Positions 6,913 to 13,068 of a stretch of 15,031 bases of DNA are shown here, in pieces. This DNA is from Prochlorococcus sp. AG-670-O11. Lineage in GTDB: Bacteria; Cyanobacteriota; Cyanobacteriia; PCC-6307; Cyanobiaceae. How positions within the stretch are numbered: the first letter of the stretch is position 1; each line of letters starts with the position of its first letter. Under the pieces are notes generated by a model. The model made no database searches. It had not been told where the DNA came from and was given only the letters and a program-made list of their open reading frames with translations. Made by a program: the position numbers and the translations under genes. The stretch covers positions 1 through 15,031 of the forward strand of contig QCTA01000023.1 in assembly GCA_003211335.1 (NCBI GenBank), written 5' to 3'.

Positions 6913-7322
6913 TTAACATTAATGAGGAATCCTTTTATGAGGGAGGACCAGCCAAAAGTGATTTAATAATCAATTTATTTGCTGGTTTAACTCTTCTTGG
7001 CCTTCCATTTACTTTTGCTGCAATAGTAAGGGCCTTATGGTTAAGGTACAAGATTACAAATAAAAGAATAACTATTGATGGGGGCTGGTTTGGAAGAAAT
7101 AAAACTCAAGTATCTTTAAACAATATTGAAGAGATCAGATCTATTCCGAGAGGCTTCGGTTCATATGGTGACATGGTTTTGCTACTCAACGATGGCTCCA
7201 AAGTTGAAATGAAATCTTTACCCTTATTCAGAGAAAAACAAAAGTTTATTGAGGATAATATGGTTAAAATATCACAAAGTCTAAATCTTAATGAGGTTGA
7301 GGGATTTGCTACTAAATCTTGA
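6909..7322 (+). CDS. PH-domain membrane protein (bPH2/YdbS-like)
   Basis: This 137-residue protein has a hydrophobic segment at about 18-45 (DLIINLFAGLTLLGLPFTFAAIV), long enough for one helix or a short hairpin. A soluble part follows beginning LRYKITNKRITIDGGWFGR (45-63), the characteristic start of bacterial PH-like domains of the DUF304/bPH2 type. Then come QVSLNNIEEIRSI (67-79) and a strand-rich region YGDMVLLLNDGSKVEMKSL. The function is unknown; such domains are found in membrane-anchored proteins. It overlaps rnpA by 4 bases and lies 72 bases before yidC, in the place where many bacteria carry yidD. A link to membrane-protein insertion is therefore suggested by position only. Confidence 0.8.
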   Translation: MININEESFYEGGPAKSDLIINLFAGLTLLGLPFTFAAIVRALWLRYKITNKRITIDGGWFGRNKTQVSLNNIEEIRSIPRGFGSYGDMVLLLNDGSKVEMKSLPLFREKQKFIEDNMVKISQSLNLNEVEGFATKS

Positions 7323-7394
7323 TTAAATTGATTACAAAAGCGTTTTTATCCTGTAAGATAAAGTGTCAAATAAAATTAAACTTCTTTTAAAATC

Positions 7395-8534
7395 GTGATC
7401 GGGTTCATCTCAGAAAAATTATTAATCCCGATTCTAGATTTTTTCTACGGGTTAGTGCCTAGTTATGGTTTAGCAATAGTCGCACTAACAGTTGTAATTA
7501 GAATCGCACTTTTCCCCCTAAGTGCAGGATCTATTAGAAGCGCTAGGAGGATGAAAATAGCTCAACCTGTAATGCAAAAAAGGCAAGCTGAGATAAAATC
7601 TAAATTTTCAAGTGATCCAAAGAGACAGCAAGAAGAATTAGGAAAATTAATGAATGAATTTGGTAGCCCTCTCGCAGGTTGTCTTCCTTTAATAGTTCAA
7701 ATGCCTGTTTTATTTGCTTTATTTGCGACTTTAAGAGGTTCACCCTTCGCAGATGTACCTTACAATATTAATTTAAAAGTTCTTCCCCAAGATCAAATTG
7801 CCGCTATTGATCCAAAGCCCTATAAGTCTCCAAGACATTCAATCTTCGTAACAGAAAAATCACACTTCCCTGTAGTAGCAACCTTACCTAACGGTACAAA
7901 ATTAGGATCCGAAGAGTCAGTAAAGATAAACTTGCAGACAACTAACGGTAACAATTATTCTGAAATTCTTTCAAAATATGACAACGGTTCGAGGTTTCTT
8001 CCGACTTGGACAGTTTCAAAAGGTTCAGAAAATATTAAAGTTTCACAAGACGGTTTAGTTACAGCCATAAAGCCAGGAGATGCGACAATTGAAGCTAAAA
8101 TTCCTGGGCTAGCTGCAAAAAGTGGATTTTTGTTTATTAAAGCACTTGGGCAAGTTGGTTTTTACGTAGATGGTTCTATCAACTGGGATATCGCTACATT
8201 AGTTGGTGCTTTCGGTTTAACCTTGCTTCTCTCACAGATTTTATCTAGTCAAGGTATGCCTTCAAACGCCCAACAATCTACTGCAAATAAAATTACTCCA
8301 GTAATGATTACCGGAATGTTTCTTTTTTTTCCTTTACCAGCTGGAGTTTTACTTTATATGGTTGTCGCAAACATTTTCCAAGCGTTTCAGACATATCTTC
8401 TAAACAAAGAAGCTCTTCCGGCAAACCTACAAAAAATTCTTGATGAACAATTAACAGGCAAAAATAAAGTAATACCTTCTACTGCAAACGTTTCAGAAAA
8501 AAGATTACCATTTGAACCTAATAACAAAAAATAA
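7395..8534 (+). CDS. yidC: Membrane protein insertase YidC/Alb3/Oxa1
   Basis: This 379-residue insertase places proteins into plasma and thylakoid membranes, alone or with SecYEG. The GTG at 7395 gives [20 protein letters not shown], the normal start of the short YidC core. Hydrophobic helices lie at about 17-41, 95-114, 265-284 and 302-333. The groove Arg is Arg36 in [12 protein letters not shown], followed by the cytosolic hairpin ([20 protein letters not shown] onward) and the [17 protein letters not shown] motif. An insertion of about 140 residues between helices 2 and 3 faces the periplasm or lumen. Its second part (about 200-250) has a TW...[17 protein letters not shown] pattern like a group 2 bacterial Ig-like domain. 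The C-terminus is a short polar tail. The 72-base gap upstream contains TTACAA (7332-7337) and TAAGAT (7354-7359) with a 16-base spacer, a weak promoter candidate. ycf46 follows after 18 bases. Confidence 0.95.
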   Translation: MIGFISEKLLIPILDFFYGLVPSYGLAIVALTVVIRIALFPLSAGSIRSARRMKIAQPVMQKRQAEIKSKFSSDPKRQQEELGKLMNEFGSPLAGCLPLIVQMPVLFALFATLRGSPFADVPYNINLKVLPQDQIAAIDPKPYKSPRHSIFVTEKSHFPVVATLPNGTKLGSEESVKINLQTTNGNNYSEILSKYDNGSRFLPTWTVSKGSENIKVSQDGLVTAIKPGDATIEAKIPGLAAKSGFLFIKALGQVGFYVDGSINWDIATLVGAFGLTLLLSQILSSQGMPSNAQQSTANKITPVMITGMFLFFPLPAGVLLYMVVANIFQAFQTYLLNKEALPANLQKILDEQLTGKNKVIPSTANVSEKRLPFEPNNKK

Positions 8535-8552
8535 TTTCTCTTTAAATAGATA

Positions 8553-10019
8553 ATGGATTCTTGGAGTAGAAATTTTGAATTACTGTTAAAATCCAGAACA
8601 CCTCTAATTTGGATAAGAACCAAAGAAGAAGAGAGATTGTACAGAATTATAGATAGATCATGTAAAAAATTAAATATTAAAAGATTCGTTTCTTGGGACT
8701 GTGTTAATGGAATAAAAGGTTTACTTAATGAAAATGGCAAATTTTCGAATAATCCTTTAGGAGTTCTTAATTGGATAAAGAAACAAACATCTGGATTACC
8801 AACAATTTTATTGGTAAGAGACTTTCATAAATTTTATGATGATCCATCTATTAGTAGAACAATAAAAGAATTATCATCTTCACTTAGAGAAACGAACAAT
8901 AACCTAATTATTAGTTCACATTTATTGCCATCATCAGAAGAACTTGACGATTTAATTACAATAATCAACTTACCTTTACCTGATCTTAATGAATTGACAG
9001 CTCTTATAAAGAAAATTGCTTTTAATACTGATTCCGATTTAAACGAACAAGACTTAAACGATCTTGCTATAGCTTCAAGTGGATTAAGCGAAATTAAAGT
9101 TAAGCAAGTTACAGCAAAAGCTCTCACTCAGAGGGGGAAAATAAGTAAATATGACATCAAAGATATTCTTGAAGAGAAAAAACAAGTAATTGCAAGAAGT
9201 GAAATATTAGAATTTTTTGAAAGTAAATCAAGTCAAAATGATATTGGAGGATTGAAAGTGTTAAAAACATGGCTTAAGCAAAGATATAGAGCTTTTTCAA
9301 AAGAAGCCAAAGAATACGGATTACCAATTCCTAAAGGTGTTTTACTAGTAGGCCCTCAAGGAACTGGGAAATCATTAACTGCCAAATCAATTTCTCAGAG
9401 TTGGTCAATGCCTCTTCTTAGACTTGATGTTGGGAGATTATTTTCAAGTCTTGTAGGATCAAGTGAGGCAAGAACAAGAGAGACAATTGCTAGAGCAGAA
9501 GCCATGTCACCTTGTATCTTATGGATTGATGAAATTGATAAAGGGTTTGGTGGGGATGCGAGAAGCGATGGAGGAACTAGCCAAAGAGTTTTAGCTAGTT
9601 TACTAACTTGGATGGCCGAAAAAGAATCTGCAGTATTTGTAATTGCCACCGCTAATGCTATTGATAAGCTCCCAGCAGAACTATTAAGAAAAGGTAGATT
9701 TGATGAGATATTTTTTCTTGATTTACCAAATTCCGAAGAGAGATTGAGCATCCTTGATTTGCACTTAAAGAAAAGGAGGCCTAGCTATAATTTTCCTCTT
9801 TCAACAATAATAGATCGGACAGGTGGGTATTCAGGAGCAGAACTTGAACAAGCGGTTATAGAGGGGATGCATTTTTCATTTTTTGAAAATAGAGAATTAA
9901 TGGAAAAAGACTTAATTAAGGCTGTTTCTGAATTAGTGCCATTATCTCGAACAGCTAAAGAGCAAATTGATTTATTAAAAGAATGGTCTTCCACAGGCAG
10001 AGCACGTTCTGCCTCATAA
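8553..10019 (+). CDS. ycf46: AAA ATPase, Ycf46 family
   Basis: This 488-residue protein matches the Ycf46 family found in cyanobacteria and red-algal plastids. The N-terminal signature SRTPLIWIRTKEEERLYRII is typical. The C-terminal AAA module is intact: Walker A GPQGTGKS at 267-274 (Lys273), Walker B ILWIDEIDK with Asp326-Glu327, sensor-1 Asn368 in ATANAID, arginine-finger candidates Arg379 and Arg382 in LRKGRFDEIFF, and a sensor-2 region GGYSGAELEQ (424-433). It resembles FtsH's ATPase part but has no transmembrane helix and no HExxH protease motif. Residues about 80-195 look like a second AAA-like unit lacking Walker A. A role in photosynthesis or inorganic-carbon use has been reported for the Synechocystis homologue, but the substrate is not established. 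It lies 18 bases after yidC and has no visible Shine-Dalgarno motif. Confidence 0.9.
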   Translation: MDSWSRNFELLLKSRTPLIWIRTKEEERLYRIIDRSCKKLNIKRFVSWDCVNGIKGLLNENGKFSNNPLGVLNWIKKQTSGLPTILLVRDFHKFYDDPSISRTIKELSSSLRETNNNLIISSHLLPSSEELDDLITIINLPLPDLNELTALIKKIAFNTDSDLNEQDLNDLAIASSGLSEIKVKQVTAKALTQRGKISKYDIKDILEEKKQVIARSEILEFFESKSSQNDIGGLKVLKTWLKQRYRAFSKEAKEYGLPIPKGVLLVGPQGTGKSLTAKSISQSWSMPLLRLDVGRLFSSLVGSSEARTRETIARAEAMSPCILWIDEIDKGFGGDARSDGGTSQRVLASLLTWMAEKESAVFVIATANAIDKLPAELLRKGRFDEIFFLDLPNSEERLSILDLHLKKRRPSYNFPLSTIIDRTGGYSGAELEQAVIEGMHFSFFENRELMEKDLIKAVSELVPLSRTAKEQIDLLKEWSSTGRARSAS

Positions 10020-10128
10020 TTTGTTTTTAATTTATAAAATAATTATAAAGTTAGTAATCCCTTATTTAATTAATTTTTAATCAAAAAGATCTGATATTTA
10101 TTTGAGATAAACTATCTTATTAAGATAC

Positions 10129-10140
10129 AAAAAAAAAAAA
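10129..10140 (+). repeat. A12 homopolymer before the serS start
   Basis: A run of twelve A residues ends two bases before the GTG start codon of serS. The surrounding gap (10020-10142) is 123 bases, strongly AT-rich, and contains no gene. It holds an AT-only 7-bp inverted repeat at 10031-10049 and weak -10-like hexamers (TATCTT at 10113, TAAGAT at 10121) without a matching -35. Confidence 0.6.
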
Positions 10141-10142
10141 GA

Positions 10143-11420
10143 GTGTTAGATCAAAAGTTAATTAGAGAAAATCCAACATTTGTAGGAGATAATTTATCCT
10201 TAAGAGGAAAAGTTTATGATATTCCCTTCATACATAAACTAAGCGTAGAAATAAATGAAATTGACATCGAGATATCAAGTCTGCAATCAGAAAGTAAAAA
10301 ATTAAGTAAAGTAATTGGTCAAGAAATAAGAAATTCTAATAATGCCTCTTCTCAAGAACTTAATGAATTAAAAGATAAAGGCAATAAATATAGAATAAAA
10401 GTTTCAGAATTTGAAGAAAAAAAAAGAAACTTAGACAAACAACTTCAAGAAGAAATATCAAAATTACCAAATTTCCCAAGTAAAGATGCACCTTTTGGAG
10501 AAAATGAAAATAATAATATTCAAATCAAAGAATGGGGGGATCCTCTAAAAAAGGATTATCTCAAAACTCATTGGGAAATAGGTGAAAATTTAAATCTATT
10601 TGATTCTGTAAAATCAACCAAAATTTCAAAAAGTCGTTTTATTACTCTTACAGGAAATGGAGCGAGGTTAGAGAGGGCTCTAATTAATTTTATGTTAGAT
10701 ATGCATTCAAATAATGGGTACTTAGAATTAATGCCTCCAGCATTAGTTAATTCAGAAAGTCTTCAAGGATCTGGTCAACTTCCAAAATTTTCAAACGAAA
10801 GTTTTAAATGTGCTAACGATGATTTATGGCTCTCTCCAACAGCAGAAGTCCCTCTGACTGCTTTTCACAAAAATGAGATTATTGATCCAAAAATTTTGCC
10901 TTTAAAGTATGTAGCATACAGTCCTTGTTTTAGAAGAGAAGCAGGTAGTTATGGAAGGGATACAAAAGGTTTAATAAGACTTCATCAATTTAATAAAGTA
11001 GAATTATATTGGTTTTGTCATCCAAATAAATCATTAGAGGCTCACAAAGAGATAACGGCAGATGCAGAAAGTATCTTAAGAAAACTTAACTTACCATACA
11101 GATTAGTAGATATTTGTACTGGAGATTTAGGCTTTTCTTCTAGTAGAACATTCGATCTTGAGGTTTGGCTGCCCAGCAATAAATGTTATAGAGAAATATC
11201 TAGTTGCAGTAACTGTTTGGACTTTCAGGCTCGTAGATCATCAATAAGAACAAAAATCGATAAGAAAACTTCATATATCCACACTTTAAATGGAAGTGGT
11301 TTAGCTATTGGAAGAACAATGGCAGCAATTCTAGAAAACGGCCAACAACCTGATGGAAGTGTAAAAATTCCTGATGCTCTAGTTCCATACTTTGGATCAT
11401 CTTTCATAAAAACTGCCTAA
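10143..11420 (+). CDS. serS: Seryl-tRNA synthetase
   Basis: This 425-residue class II synthetase charges tRNA-Ser and is the first step to selenocysteine in organisms that use it. The GTG at 10143 gives [11 protein letters not shown], the normal family N-terminus. Residues about 28-110 are rich in Lys, Glu and Leu and form the long antiparallel coiled-coil arm that grips the tRNA variable arm. Motif 2 is [17 protein letters not shown] with Arg264 and Glu266, followed by [13 protein letters not shown]. Motif 3 is [19 protein letters not shown] with the ATP-binding Arg391. The ASGL-equivalent [12 protein letters not shown] and [17 protein letters not shown] are also intact, so the enzyme should be active. 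The length is normal (about 425-430). The gap to ycf46 is 123 bases, making a separate promoter likely. rseP begins 9 bases after the stop. Confidence 0.97.
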   Translation: MLDQKLIRENPTFVGDNLSLRGKVYDIPFIHKLSVEINEIDIEISSLQSESKKLSKVIGQEIRNSNNASSQELNELKDKGNKYRIKVSEFEEKKRNLDKQLQEEISKLPNFPSKDAPFGENENNNIQIKEWGDPLKKDYLKTHWEIGENLNLFDSVKSTKISKSRFITLTGNGARLERALINFMLDMHSNNGYLELMPPALVNSESLQGSGQLPKFSNESFKCANDDLWLSPTAEVPLTAFHKNEIIDPKILPLKYVAYSPCFRREAGSYGRDTKGLIRLHQFNKVELYWFCHPNKSLEAHKEITADAESILRKLNLPYRLVDICTGDLGFSSSRTFDLEVWLPSNKCYREISSCSNCLDFQARRSSIRTKIDKKTSYIHTLNGSGLAIGRTMAAILENGQQPDGSVKIPDALVPYFGSSFIKTA

Positions 11421-11429
11421 AATAAAAAA

Positions 11430-12509
11430 ATGAATGTTTTAACCTCAATTGCAGTCTTAGGATTTCTCATTTTCTTTCATGAAATGGGTCATTTTCTAGC
11501 TGCAATATTCCAAGGGATATACGTCGACGGTTTTTCTATTGGATTTGGCCCTTCAATAATACAAAAAAAATATAGAGGTATCACTTATTCCTTGAGATCC
11601 TTTCCTTTAGGGGGATTTGTTTCCTTCCCTGATGAAGAAATCAATAACATTGATCCAAAAGACCCAAACCTTCTAAAGAATAGGCCGATAATCCAGAGAG
11701 TAATTGTTATATCTGCTGGAGTATTAGCTAACTTACTTCTTGCTTATACAATTCTGATATTAAACGTAACTACTATTGGTATTCCTTATGACCCAGAACC
11801 AGGAATTTTAGTTTTAGCAACTCAACCAGAAAAAGCTGCCTCTAAAGCGGGTTTAGAAGCAGGGGATAAAATATTAAAAATAGATGAGAATGTATTAGGC
11901 GTGGGAGATCAAGCAGTTTCATCACTGGTAAAAAGAATCCAAAGTTCATCAGAAGAATCAATATCAATTGAAATTGAGAGAGAGAACTCTTATCAAAAAT
12001 TAACTTTAATTCCTCAAAACATTGATGGAAAAGGGACAATTGGAGCTCAGTTACAACCAAATATTAAAAAAGAAACACAAAAAACAAAAAATATTAGTGA
12101 ACTGTTTCAATACACAAATAAAGAGTTTTCATCCCTCTTAATAAAAACAATCCAAGGATATAAGGGACTAATTACAAATTTCTCATCAACAGCTCAACAA
12201 TTAAGTGGTCCTGTAAAGATTGTTGAGATTGGAGCCCAATTATCAGAGCAGGGGGGGACAGGAATTTTATTATTTGCTGCATTAATTTCTATAAACTTGG
12301 CAGTATTAAATTCTCTTCCATTACCTCTTCTTGATGGCGGTCAACTTGTTTTTACTATTATTGAAGGATTAAGGGGAAAACCCGTACCAGTTAAAATTCA
12401 AATTGCCGTAACTCAATCAAGTTTTTTTCTATTGGTAGGACTTAGCGTTTTATTAATAATTAGAGATACAAGCCAATTACTAATAGTTCAAAGATTGCTT
12501 AATCAATAA
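11430..12509 (+). CDS. rseP: Site-2 type intramembrane metalloprotease (RseP/RIP)
   Basis: This 359-residue M50 zinc protease cuts within transmembrane segments, typically of anti-sigma factors or other membrane proteins. The first helix contains the zinc-binding motif HEMGH at 17-21 (His17, Glu18, His21). The third zinc ligand is Asp302 in NSLPLPLLDGGQL, in the second conserved helix. Between them are a membrane-associated loop (FSIGFGPSIIQKKYRGITYSL), a further helix near 90-110 and a single PDZ domain at about 115-200 (KAASKAGLEAGDKILKID). E. coli RseP has two PDZ domains and about 450 residues, whereas cyanobacterial and Bacillus-type enzymes often have one, so the length is normal. The natural substrate in this organism cannot be told; no anti-sigma factor gene is nearby. 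It sits 9 bases after serS, probably in the same transcript. Confidence 0.94.
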   Translation: MNVLTSIAVLGFLIFFHEMGHFLAAIFQGIYVDGFSIGFGPSIIQKKYRGITYSLRSFPLGGFVSFPDEEINNIDPKDPNLLKNRPIIQRVIVISAGVLANLLLAYTILILNVTTIGIPYDPEPGILVLATQPEKAASKAGLEAGDKILKIDENVLGVGDQAVSSLVKRIQSSSEESISIEIERENSYQKLTLIPQNIDGKGTIGAQLQPNIKKETQKTKNISELFQYTNKEFSSLLIKTIQGYKGLITNFSSTAQQLSGPVKIVEIGAQLSEQGGTGILLFAALISINLAVLNSLPLPLLDGGQLVFTIIEGLRGKPVPVKIQIAVTQSSFFLLVGLSVLLIIRDTSQLLIVQRLLNQ

Positions 12510-12522
12510 CTTAATTTTTTTT

Positions 12523-12550
12523 TTGATAGTTAAGCTGTTAATATTATAGA
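12523..12550 (+). promoter_or_regulatory. Candidate promoter for rpsN
   Basis: TTGATA at 12523-12528 (5 of 6 to the -35 consensus) and TATAGA at 12545-12550 (4 of 6 to the -10 consensus) are separated by 16 bases. Transcription would start near 12557, giving a leader of about 16 bases before the ATG at 12573. A run of ten T residues (12515-12524) immediately upstream could also end the rseP transcript. Confidence 0.35.
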
Positions 12551-12572
12551 TATCTTATTGTATAAATTTTCA

Positions 12573-12875
12573 ATGGCAAAAAAATCAATGATTGCTAGAG
12601 AGGTAAAACGTAAAAAGCTAGTGAAAAAATACGCCGCTAAAAGGAAATCATTATTAGATGAATTTAATGCTGCCCAAGACCCTATGGAAAGATTAGAAAT
12701 ACATAGAAAAATACAAGGACTTCCAAGAAACTCAGCTCCAACAAGAGTTAGGAATAGATGTTGGGCAACAGGTAAACCAAGGGGTGTATATAGAGATTTT
12801 GGATTATGCAGAAATCAATTAAGACTAAGAGCCCATAATGGTGAATTACCTGGAGTAGTAAAATCTAGCTGGTAA
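12573..12875 (+). CDS. rpsN: 30S ribosomal protein S14
   Basis: This 100-residue basic protein of the small-subunit head starts [20 protein letters not shown] and contains the family core [20 protein letters not shown] followed by [18 protein letters not shown]. It is the long, zinc-independent form of S14: it lacks the CxxC...CxxC set of the short 61-residue type. An in-frame TTG at 12558 would add five residues (MYKFS), but the ATG at 12573 gives the normal length and N-terminus. In most bacteria rpsN lies within the large ribosomal operon. In cyanobacteria it is commonly separate, as here between rseP and pnp. The following 193 bases hold no gene. Confidence 0.97.
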   Translation: MAKKSMIAREVKRKKLVKKYAAKRKSLLDEFNAAQDPMERLEIHRKIQGLPRNSAPTRVRNRCWATGKPRGVYRDFGLCRNQLRLRAHNGELPGVVKSSW

Positions 12876-12897
12876 TTAATGAAATTTTATAGATTTT

Positions 12898-12930
12898 AAA
12901 TAATTAATTATTTCTAAAAATTTTTGAAAA
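12898..12930. repeat. Two adjacent AT-rich palindromes after rpsN
   Basis: AAATAATTAATTATTT at 12898-12913 is a perfect 16-bp palindrome. Right beside it, 12911-12930 (TTTC-T-AAAAATTTTT-G-AAAA) is nearly palindromic, with one mismatch and one G-U pair. They lie 22 bases after the rpsN stop and may help end or stabilise its transcript, but being almost pure AT they would form weak hairpins, and AT-rich DNA yields such palindromes by chance. The rest of the 12876-13068 gap shows only a short hairpin (13009-13029) and a TATAAT before pnp. Confidence 0.35.
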
Positions 12931-13054
12931 AACCTAGTAATTACAACATATTAAAGTTATTTTCAATACTTTTAAAAGAATTAGTTTGAAACCTTATTTA
13001 AATAATTCTCTCAATATGTACCTATGAGATGTAAGAATAAATTATGTATAGAAT

Positions 13055-13060
13055 TATAAT
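13055..13060 (+). promoter_or_regulatory. -10 element (TATAAT) immediately before pnp
   Basis: A perfect TATAAT ends 8 bases before the GTG start codon of pnp at 13069. A start of transcription 6-8 bases downstream would fall at or within two bases of the GTG, giving a leaderless message. No good -35 hexamer is seen around 13032-13037. An overlapping hexamer TAGAAT at 13049-13054 would give an 8-base leader. If this promoter is not used, pnp would have to be transcribed from further upstream. Confidence 0.4.
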
Positions 13061-13068
13061 TTTAAAAA

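Noticed and set aside
8553..10019. FtsH protease for the AAA ATPase gene
   Set aside because: It has no transmembrane helices and no HExxH zinc motif; the N-terminal signature fits Ycf46 instead.
10031..10049. Inverted repeat TTTATAA / TTATAAA in the gap before serS
   Set aside because: The stem is AT-only and 7 base pairs in an AT-rich gap; it is too weak and too likely by chance, and no T-run follows.
12493..12524. Intrinsic terminator after rseP (GATT-GCTT-AATC followed by T10)
   Set aside because: The T-run is impressive, but the stem is only 4 base pairs and ends 10 bases before the T-run, so I did not list it as a terminator.
12558..12572. TTG-initiated extension of rpsN by five residues
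   Set aside because: S14 proteins start MAKKS at the ATG at 12573, giving the normal 100 residues; the extension overlaps the likely transcript start.
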